A stretch of DNA of 12,855 bases, taken from NCBI GenBank assembly GCA_009704605.1, contig WLDW01000011.1:1-12855 (forward strand). Reading direction: 5' to 3'. The position numbers and the translations under genes are program-made. Shown here one piece after another: positions 7,813 through 12,855 of the stretch (position 1 is its first letter; each line of letters starts with the position of its first letter). The notes below the pieces were generated by a model. That model made no database searches. It had not been told where the DNA came from and worked only from the letters and a program-made list of their open reading frames with translations. The stretch is from Actinomycetota bacterium. GTDB taxonomy: Bacteria; Actinomycetota; Actinomycetes; Actinomycetales; Microbacteriaceae.

Positions 7813-8455
7813 TTCTGAGCGTCGAATCTTTGAACGAGGTAACCGCTTCGTAATTGGAATCGATGAAGTCGGAAGAGGAGCAATAGCAGGCCCAGTCGCT
7901 GTAGGTGTGAGCCTGATCGACAAAACCAATCCTGCTTTGGAAGCTTGGCCAGAGAAGCTGCAGGACTCGAAGCTAATGACTCCAAAATCTCGAAGCGAGA
8001 TCGCTTCGCCACTTATTGAATGGGTCAGTTCTTACGCGGTTGGATTTAGTTCCAATAAAGAAATTGACCAACTTGGAATTTCTGAGGCCTTACGGCTGGC
8101 AGCTGGGAGTGCTCTTGACGAACTATTCAAGGATGCTAAAACCCGAAAGAGAATCGCTGAAGATGGCGCAGTCATCTTGCTAGATGGATCACAGAATTGG
8201 CTAGGAAAAGTGTCTTACGGACTAGATGTTCAGGTTCAAGTAAAAGCAGACACTAACTGCGTGAGTGTTGCCGCAGCGGCGGTCTTGGCCAAGGTCACAC
8301 GGGACTCACTGATGCAAGAGCTAGATACGCAAAACCCGGGTTACGGGCTAGCTGGGCACAAAGGTTACGCCTCGGCTGCGCACATCGCTGCCTTGAGGGC
8401 CCGTGGTCCAACAGATATCCACCGAGTGACTTGGCTGACTAGGATTCTGGCCTAG
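7784..8455 (+). CDS. rnhB: Ribonuclease HII
   Basis: RNase HII cuts the RNA strand of RNA-DNA hybrids and starts removal of single ribonucleotides from DNA. The four acidic active-site residues are visible in the 223-residue protein: Asp27 and Glu28 in GIDEVGRGAIAGPV, Asp134 in ILLDGS, and Asp156 in VKADTN. These are followed by the conserved AAVLAKVTRD segment. Start: ATG at 7784 inside the end of lepB, giving MSSKTFPSLD. The frame is open back to 7751, but a start there would overlap lepB more and gives no conserved residues. The 29-base overlap suggests co-translation. The stop codon lies within an inverted repeat that reaches the next start. Confidence 0.96.
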   Translation: MSSKTFPSLDSERRIFERGNRFVIGIDEVGRGAIAGPVAVGVSLIDKTNPALEAWPEKLQDSKLMTPKSRSEIASPLIEWVSSYAVGFSSNKEIDQLGISEALRLAAGSALDELFKDAKTRKRIAEDGAVILLDGSQNWLGKVSYGLDVQVQVKADTNCVSVAAAAVLAKVTRDSLMQELDTQNPGYGLAGHKGYASAAHIAALRARGPTDIHRVTWLTRILA

Positions 8456-8479
8456 GGCTGGAATAGAATAAAGGCCAGA
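8446..8479 (+). promoter_or_regulatory. Inverted repeat covering the DUF2469 ribosome-binding site
   Basis: TCTGGCC (8446-8452) and GGCCAGA (8473-8479) are perfect complements seven bases long, with 20 bases between. The right arm covers part of the AAAGG ribosome-binding site (8470-8474) and the A of the start codon. If the RNA starts upstream (read-through from rnhB), this hairpin could hide the start. If it starts near 8477, the left arm is missing and the start is free. The function is inferred from the pairing only. Confidence 0.4.
8464..8469 (+). promoter_or_regulatory. Possible -10 box before the DUF2469 gene
   Basis: TAGAAT matches the TATAAT consensus in five of six bases. It lies nine bases before the ATG, which would put the RNA start about 0-3 bases before the start codon, that is, an almost leaderless mRNA. 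Such mRNAs are common in actinobacteria. There is no -35 box at 16-18 bases, so this stays tentative. Confidence 0.3.
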
Positions 8480-8802
8480 TGGAAGAAAACGAATACGAAG
8501 ACTACGACAGACAAGCTGAAGTCGCGCTTTACCGCGAATATCGGGATGTTGTTGGAACCTTCAAATATGTAATTGAGACTGAGCGCAGGTTTTACCTCGC
8601 CAATGATGTTGAACTCAAAAGAGTTGACACCCCAAATGATTTCTACTTTGAGCTGACCATGAGTGACGTCTGGGTTTGGGACATTTATCGAACTGACAGA
8701 TTCATCAAGTCCGTAAGAGTTCTTACCTTTAAAGACGTAAACGTCGAAGAGCTTTCAGGCAAAGCATACGAACTACCTAAAGAACTGGCCGTCGGCGAGT
8801 AG
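8479..8802 (+). CDS. DUF2469 family protein, actinobacterial, function unknown
   Basis: A 107-residue acidic soluble protein. The pattern (YEDYDRQAEVALYREYRDVVGTF near the start, then FYLANDVEL, VWVWDIYR and VRVLTFKDVNVEEL) is that of DUF2469, which in actinobacteria sits right after rnhB (M. tuberculosis Rv2901c is a member). No catalytic motif, signal peptide or membrane segment is visible. It is rich in Tyr, Asp and Glu and ends in an acidic stretch. Start: ATG at 8479 with AAAGG four bases upstream; it lies 23 bases after rnhB. In many actinobacteria it is followed by yraN and comM; here it is followed after 60 bases by dprA. The family is well conserved but I do not assign a role. Confidence 0.9.
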   Translation: MEENEYEDYDRQAEVALYREYRDVVGTFKYVIETERRFYLANDVELKRVDTPNDFYFELTMSDVWVWDIYRTDRFIKSVRVLTFKDVNVEELSGKAYELPKELAVGE

Positions 8803-8862
8803 TTTCTCCACAGCTCTAGTTTTTTCAAACATCCAAAGCTAGCTTCTTGGAATAGTTCTTCC

Positions 8863-10101
8863 ATGCCAATCCTCAGTGATCTAGAACTACACGAACTCAC
8901 CCACGGCTTTCAACAGGGCATCTATTCAACAAAGCGAGCCTTAGACCTAGTCGCGGCAGCTGCTATCAGTATCGTTACTGAGCCAGGTGATCGAATGGCA
9001 GGAGCGCTAGCCAAAGCGCTGGGAACACAAGGATTACTTCAGCTCCTGATTGATGGCTTTGAGACTGCGAGAATTCTTGAAGCGTTGCATCAAGTAAGAG
9101 CGGCAGATTACCTGGCAGATATCTTTGGTGATTTACCAGGAACAATAAGTGACTCTAGGCAACGCTGGCTTCCAAGATTTTCTAAGCAGTCGGTAGTGAA
9201 TTTGCTCCAAAGAGCAAAGCAGCTAGATCTTTCCTTGTTACTTCCAGGCGATAATAACTGGCCGATCGGATTAAATGATCTAGAAGAGGGCGCGCCAGCG
9301 CTCATTTTTGCACAAGGAAACTACAAGTTACTTGGATGCCTGGCCATGGGAGTATCAATTGTTGGCTCAAGAGCTTGCACCGAGTACGGTGCAAAAGTCA
9401 CTGCAAAGTTAGTTTCCGAACTTGCATTTCACAAGCGCCTAACCGTCTCCGGGGGAGCCACCGGAATAGATAGTCACGTTCATAGCCACAGCCTAAGAAA
9501 CTCGCTACCAACGGTTGCGGTTATGGCAGGAGGGCTAGATCGCAAATACCCAAGTTCAAATTCAAAGCTATTTCAAGCCATTGCCAGAAACGGAGTTTTG
9601 ATTGCAGAGCTAGCTCCGGGGGTAGCGCCAACACGTTGGCGCTTTCTGCAACGCAACAGATTAATCGCAGCTCTCACCCCAACAACAGTGGTCATAGAAG
9701 CTGGAATTCGTTCGGGCTCGATACGCACAGCAAATAATGCCATCGAGCTAGATAGGGAACTGTTTGCAGTTCCTGGTCCACTGACATCAGCAGCCTCTGC
9801 TGGAACAAACTCTCTAATTGCCGAAGGAAAAGCAAAAGCTTTGATTGACACCAAATTGATTACCTCCGAAGTTATCGAACCAGCAAGATCTCAAGACGGC
9901 TCCGAATTGTTGGTGCGAGCCCAAGATGCACTTCGAGACCTCAGGCAAGCAACCAGCGAGCAAATTGCCAAAGCTGCCGGGTTAACGCTGTTTGAGCTAA
10001 ACCTGGCTCTGGAAGAACTGAAAGCTCGGAATCAACTGAGGGTAGTTCAAGATTCTTTAGGGTCGCTCCATTACGCTTTGAAATATGCCAACAGAGCTTG
10101 A
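8863..10101 (+). CDS. dprA: DNA processing protein DprA
   Basis: DprA binds single-stranded DNA and loads RecA onto it, protecting incoming DNA in transformation. The 412 residues have an N-terminal helical region (to about 130), including the TEPGDRMAGALA segment usual in actinobacterial homologues. The Rossmann-like DprA core follows: GSRACTEYG (168-176), SGGATGID (196-203), GGLDRKYP (223-230), AELAPGVAP, LQRNRLIAA (262-270), then SGSIRTANNA and FAVPGP (301-306). A C-terminal winged-helix region starts near 350. Start: ATG at 8863; the site upstream is weak (GGAA ten bases before). It overlaps xerC by 17 bases. Core motifs look intact, so the gene is probably functional although comM is missing beside it. 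Confidence 0.95.
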   Translation: MPILSDLELHELTHGFQQGIYSTKRALDLVAAAAISIVTEPGDRMAGALAKALGTQGLLQLLIDGFETARILEALHQVRAADYLADIFGDLPGTISDSRQRWLPRFSKQSVVNLLQRAKQLDLSLLLPGDNNWPIGLNDLEEGAPALIFAQGNYKLLGCLAMGVSIVGSRACTEYGAKVTAKLVSELAFHKRLTVSGGATGIDSHVHSHSLRNSLPTVAVMAGGLDRKYPSSNSKLFQAIARNGVLIAELAPGVAPTRWRFLQRNRLIAALTPTTVVIEAGIRSGSIRTANNAIELDRELFAVPGPLTSAASAGTNSLIAEGKAKALIDTKLITSEVIEPARSQDGSELLVRAQDALRDLRQATSEQIAKAAGLTLFELNLALEELKARNQLRVVQDSLGSLHYALKYANRA

Positions 10102-10993
10102 ATACCTTCGCGATCAGTTCAGCCTTGAACTAGAAAACGGCAAAGGCTTCTCTCCAAATACGGTAAAGGCATACATTTCTGATGTAACAGATCTATTCGA
10201 ATTCATGGAGTCAAAGAAGCAATCGGAAATTCAGGACATCGATCTTGAGCTTGTTAGAGACTGGCTCTGGAGAGTTAGCGAAAAGGGTTTAGCGAAGACG
10301 ACTTTGGCTCGAAAGAGTGCTGCGGTAAGAGCATTCACTGCTTGGTTATTCAAGAACGAGAAACTTGAAATCGACCCCGGCCTCAAACTTCGATCACCCA
10401 AAGCTTCCAGGACTCTACCCAAGGTTCTATCCCGCGAGGCGATGTCTGGAATATTTGATGTTCTTGAGCCGCTTGCCACCATAGACAATCCAACCGGGAT
10501 TAGTGATTTGCTGATGGTGGAGATTCTTTACGGTAGCGGTATTCGAGTTAGCGAGCTTGTGGGTCTAAACCTTGATGACATTGACTACGGTAGAAAGATT
10601 CTTCGAGTCACCGGTAAAGGTAACAAACAGCGTATGGTTCCCTACAGTGATCCTGCCGGTGACGCACTAGCCAAATGGATTCGCGAGGGAAGAAATCAGT
10701 TTGTGAATGAGACCAGTGGCAATGCGCTGTTGATCAGCTCAAGAGGAAAGCGAATTGGTGTTAGACAGGTTTACGCTCTCGTTGCTGGTCTATTGGCGGA
10801 CACAGCGGTGGGAGCTGCCGGCCCACACGCTCTTAGACACAGCGCGGCAACACATTTACTTGATGGCGGCGCAGATCTTCGAGCAGTTCAAGAGCTTCTT
10901 GGACACTCTTCGCTAGCGACCACGCAGATTTACACGCATGTATCTGTCGATCGCTTGAAGCAGGGTTACCTAAAGGCTCACCCGCGGGCTTAG
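10085..10993 (+). CDS. xerC: Site-specific tyrosine recombinase XerC
   Basis: XerC with XerD resolves chromosome dimers at dif during division. The 302 residues contain an N-terminal SAM-like DNA-binding domain (about 1-95) and the catalytic domain with all active-site residues: Arg154 (SGIRVSE), Lys178 (TGKGNKQR), His248 and Arg251 (HALRHSAATH), His274 (LLGHSS) and nucleophile Tyr283 (QIYTHV). Length and C-terminal end (LKQGYLKAHPRA) are those of chromosomal XerC and not of a phage integrase; the place next to dprA supports this. Start: ATG at 10085, in the end of dprA (17-base overlap), suggesting coupling. The stop codon overlaps that of the opposite-strand M23 gene. Confidence 0.95.
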   Translation: MPTELEYLRDQFSLELENGKGFSPNTVKAYISDVTDLFEFMESKKQSEIQDIDLELVRDWLWRVSEKGLAKTTLARKSAAVRAFTAWLFKNEKLEIDPGLKLRSPKASRTLPKVLSREAMSGIFDVLEPLATIDNPTGISDLLMVEILYGSGIRVSELVGLNLDDIDYGRKILRVTGKGNKQRMVPYSDPAGDALAKWIREGRNQFVNETSGNALLISSRGKRIGVRQVYALVAGLLADTAVGAAGPHALRHSAATHLLDGGADLRAVQELLGHSSLATTQIYTHVSVDRLKQGYLKAHPRA

Positions 10994-11628
10994 CTTGGCT
11001 CGATCCAGGGCAGCAGCTTTGATGGAGCAAGCTCTCCTGTGAACCAAAGAGGTGAAAGGTATTCACCGTTTTTTCTCGTTGAAAAGTGAAGACAGAATGT
11101 ATCTGCGCAGTGCTGCAGATAGTCCTGATCCGCTTCACATACTTCCGCAACTAATTCCCCAGCTGCTACTTCTTGACCTACAACCAATGAACTACAAACT
11201 GGTTCATACGAGCTAACAAGATTGCCGTCGTGCGACAAACTAAGAACTGGCCTGTCGACCACTTTTCCGACAAAACTCACTGTGGCATCCGAGGGTGCGA
11301 ACACTCCTTGCCCCAGTGTGACCTGGTAGTCGACACCACGATGGCCAGACTCATAAGGTGCCTCAGACGCTTTGTAGCTATTGACTAGCTGTGACCCTAC
11401 AACCGGCGGGATCCATATTGGTTGGCTTCCAAGACTCGGAGAAGGCACCAACCAGGTCACACTCAGTGTCAAAAAACCTGCAAGCTGGAGCACAGCTATC
11501 TTTTGGGGTTCAATCACCTTCCAAATGTGCTTGATTCGCGCGCGTATTGGCTTAGGGCTTCGCAATCTGGGGAAAACTCGGGCTGGCAGAAGGCGATTTT
11601 GGGCTGGTATGCTTGGTGTCAGCGGCAT
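10990..11628 (-). CDS. Membrane-anchored M23-family (LytM/peptidase) domain protein, probably altered catalytic site
   Basis: This gene runs opposite to its neighbours. From the ATG at 11628 it gives 212 residues: a basic N-terminus, one hydrophobic segment (about 44-62) acting as signal anchor, then an extracytoplasmic M23 domain. The first zinc-ligand motif GHRGVD (His96, Asp100) and the FAPSDATVSFVG strand are clear. The second motif reads FCLHF: the zinc-ligand His181 is kept but the preceding catalytic His of the usual HLH is Cys179. M23 enzymes cut peptidoglycan peptides; members without that His can act as regulators or binders. Start: the frame is open to a TTG at 11751, but that part lies in the rpsB leader and looks unlike a protein domain, so I prefer 11628. 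Four cysteines follow the anchor. M23 genes before rpsB are common in actinobacteria. Confidence 0.85.
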   Translation of the reverse strand: MPLTPSIPAQNRLLPARVFPRLRSPKPIRARIKHIWKVIEPQKIAVLQLAGFLTLSVTWLVPSPSLGSQPIWIPPVVGSQLVNSYKASEAPYESGHRGVDYQVTLGQGVFAPSDATVSFVGKVVDRPVLSLSHDGNLVSSYEPVCSSLVVGQEVAAGELVAEVCEADQDYLQHCADTFCLHFSTRKNGEYLSPLWFTGELAPSKLLPWIEPS

Positions 11629-11683
11629 TCTCGCTAAAAATCTTTGATTTTGAGATGTCGACTTCGCGTGCCGACCAAGATGG

Positions 11684-11784
11684 TTCTCACTCAGTGGCCC
11701 TAACGGGCTTGTGAGAAAAATCCGGTACCAGGGGTCATTGGCAACCGCCAATAACCATTAACTGAGTGGGCGCTTAATCGCGCC
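11684..11784 (+). promoter_or_regulatory. rpsB leader with three stem-loops
   Basis: Between the M23 start and rpsB (11629-11801) there are three inverted repeats. The first is TTCTCAC (11684-11690) with GTGAGAA (11711-11717), enclosing GCCC-TAAC-GGGC. The second is ATTGGC-AACC-GCCAAT (11737-11752). The third is GGCGC-TTAATC-GCGCC (11769-11784), ending two bases before the AAAGGAAG ribosome-binding site (11786-11793). CACTCAGT (11688-11695) can pair instead with ACTGAGTG (11761-11768), which would break the first hairpin. A weak promoter candidate, TTGGTG (11613-11618) and TAAAAA (11635-11640) with a 16-base spacer, would put all three in the RNA. Regulation by uS2 binding or by a transcription factor is an inference. 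Confidence 0.5.
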
Positions 11785-11801
11785 GAAAGGAAGTTCGACT
11801 C

Positions 11802-12596
11802 ATGTCAGTCGTAACCACCCGTCAGCTGCTAGACAGCGGCGTACACTTTGGGCACCAGACCAGACGCTGGAACCCGAAGATGAAAAGATACATCCTCACC
11901 GATCGCTCTGGAATCTACATCATCGATCTGCAGCAGTCGCTTGCAATGATCGACAGGGCCTACGAGTTCGTGAAGAACACCGTTGCAAACGGTGGCTCAG
12001 TTCTTTTCGTGGGAACCAAGAAGCAGGCTCAGGAAGCAATCATGTCCGAGTCATTGCGCGTTGGTCAGTCATACATTAACCAGAGATGGTTGGGTGGACT
12101 ACTAACTAACTTCCAGACTGTTGGCAAGAGACTTGCTCGCATGAAGGAACTAGAGACTATGGACTTTAATGACGCATCGAAGTCTGGACTAACCAAGAAG
12201 GAACTTCTAATTCTTCGCCGCGAGAAGGACAAGCTAGAAAAGTCTCTCGGTGGTATCAGAAACGTAACCAAGACTCCTTCGGCTATTTGGGTTGTTGACA
12301 CCAACAAGGAGCACCTTGCAATCACAGAAGCTAGAAAGCTTGGAATTCCAGTTATTGGAATTCTTGACACTAACTGTGACCCAGACGATGTAACCTACGG
12401 AATTCCTGGAAACGATGACGCTATTCGTTCAATTCAGCTACTAACTCGCATCATTGCGGACGCAGTTGCTGAGGGACTTATTGCTCGTCACTCAAAGCCA
12501 GAAGCCGAAGCTGAGCCACTTGCTGAATGGGAGCGCGAGCTACTAGAGCAGGGCAACAAGGCAGAGGCGGCACCACAAGAAGAGGCGAAGGCGTAA
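11802..12596 (+). CDS. rpsB: 30S ribosomal protein uS2
   Basis: uS2 joins late in 30S assembly at the head-body junction and is needed for bS1 binding or mRNA handling in many bacteria. The 264 residues show the family pattern: [19 protein letters not shown] (9-27), [11 protein letters not shown] (68-78), [10 protein letters not shown] (95-104), [11 protein letters not shown] (163-173) and [14 protein letters not shown] (182-195). The last 30 residues form an Ala/Glu-rich tail like that of bS16, only shorter. Start: ATG at 11802 with AAAGGAAG eight bases upstream. CTA is the most used Leu codon here. It is followed after two bases by tsf, the normal pairing. Control from the leader upstream is likely. 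Confidence 0.98.
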   Translation: MSVVTTRQLLDSGVHFGHQTRRWNPKMKRYILTDRSGIYIIDLQQSLAMIDRAYEFVKNTVANGGSVLFVGTKKQAQEAIMSESLRVGQSYINQRWLGGLLTNFQTVGKRLARMKELETMDFNDASKSGLTKKELLILRREKDKLEKSLGGIRNVTKTPSAIWVVDTNKEHLAITEARKLGIPVIGILDTNCDPDDVTYGIPGNDDAIRSIQLLTRIIADAVAEGLIARHSKPEAEAEPLAEWERELLEQGNKAEAAPQEEAKA

Positions 12597-12598
12597 TT

Positions 12599-12855
12599 AT
12601 GTCTAACTACACTGCTGCCGACGTAAAGGCGCTTCGCGAAAAATCCGGAGCCGGAATGATGGACTGCAAGGGCGCGTTAGACGAGGCCGATGGCAATCCA
12701 GAAAAGGCTTTTGAGCTTCTTCGCCTAAAGGGCCTGAAGGGTGTTACCAAGCGCGAGGGAAGAGCAACTAGCAACGGCTTGGTTGTTGCCAGGGTTTCCG
12801 GTGGAACCGGTTACTTGCTTGAGCTTGCTTGCGAGACCGACTTCGTAGCAAAAGC
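12599..12855 (+). CDS. tsf: Elongation factor Ts, N-terminal part (3' end outside the window)
   Basis: EF-Ts exchanges GDP on EF-Tu. Only 85 codons are in the window. They begin [20 protein letters not shown], the UBA-like N-terminal domain, followed by [13 protein letters not shown] and the start of the core domain, ending at the conserved ETDFVAKA segment, which holds the EF-Tu contact motif TDFV. Start: ATG at 12599, two bases after the rpsB stop, with GAAGG seven bases upstream inside the end of rpsB, so translation is likely coupled. The gene is intact as far as seen; the reading frame leaves the window open. Confidence 0.97.
   Translation, partial: MSNYTAADVKALREKSGAGMMDCKGALDEADGNPEKAFELLRLKGLKGVTKREGRATSNGLVVARVSGGTGYLLELACETDFVAK

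Noticed and set aside
8803..8862. Terminator after the DUF2469 gene (T-run at 8819-8825)
   Set aside because: The T-run is not preceded by a stable stem; the CCAA...TTGG pairing nearby comes after it and is only four pairs.
10085..10993. Phage or integron integrase marking a mobile element
   Set aside because: Length, C-terminal end and position after dprA fit chromosomal XerC, and no attachment site, repeat or phage gene is near.
11381..11647. Plus-strand open frames opposite the M23 gene
   Set aside because: They lie antisense to a gene with clear zinc-ligand motifs and show no domain of their own.
11629..11751. N-terminal extension of the M23 protein to a TTG at 11751
   Set aside because: It would put about 80 residues before the membrane anchor, overlaps the stem-loops of the rpsB leader, and lacks a good ribosome-binding site. 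The ATG at 11628 is more likely, though not proven.
1..12855. tRNA, rRNA, SRP RNA, CRISPR arrays, insertion sequences, toxin-antitoxin or defence genes
   Set aside because: I looked through the gaps and found no cloverleaf, spaced repeats, terminal inverted repeats with transposase, or small paired genes. Gaps are all shorter than 200 bases.

Overview
The window is a piece of actinobacterial chromosome carrying a conserved housekeeping cluster: SMC condensin, both GTPases of the SRP pathway, ribosomal proteins and their maturation factors, then RNase HII, DprA and XerC, ending at rpsB-tsf. The order rnhB-DUF2469-dprA-xerC-M23 peptidase-rpsB-tsf and the presence of the actinobacteria-restricted DUF2469 protein point to Actinobacteria. 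The protein sequences resemble Microbacteriaceae. Base composition is only about 50% G+C by eye, with many AGA (Arg) and CTA (Leu) codons and very short gaps, which suggests a small-genome, lower-GC planktonic member such as the Rhodoluna/Aquiluna (Luna) group. That lineage call is an inference.

Layout. 1-1866 is the C-terminal half of smc (the start lies outside the window), followed with a 1-base overlap by ftsY and, after 26 bases, by ffh. A 154-base leader precedes rpsP, which heads a tight group rpsP-khpA-rimM-trmD with 6-base gaps or 11-base overlaps. A 142-base structured leader precedes rplS. Then come lepB and rnhB (overlapping), a DUF2469 gene, dprA and xerC (overlapping), all on the + strand. 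A single minus-strand gene, a membrane-anchored M23-family protein, meets xerC tail to tail with a 4-base overlap. Its 5' side faces rpsB across a structured region of about 170 bases. rpsB and the first 85 codons of tsf close the window. Two-thirds or more of the window is translation, secretion and chromosome maintenance machinery.

How the genes work together. FtsY and Ffh deliver nascent membrane proteins to the translocon, and LepB removes signal peptides from exported proteins. bS16, bL19, uS2, RimM, TrmD, KhpA and EF-Ts serve ribosome assembly and translation. SMC and XerC act on chromosome compaction and dimer resolution. RNase HII removes ribonucleotides from DNA, and DprA loads RecA on incoming single strands.

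There is no mobile element, CRISPR array, tRNA/rRNA gene or defence system, and no gene-free stretch longer than 300 bases. I found no evidence of a novel multi-gene system. What merits a second look is mostly regulatory: inverted repeats before rpsP, rplS, DUF2469 and rpsB. Other points are the loss of yraN and comM from their usual slot, active-site substitutions in TrmD and the M23 protein, and heavy CTA use in rpsB.
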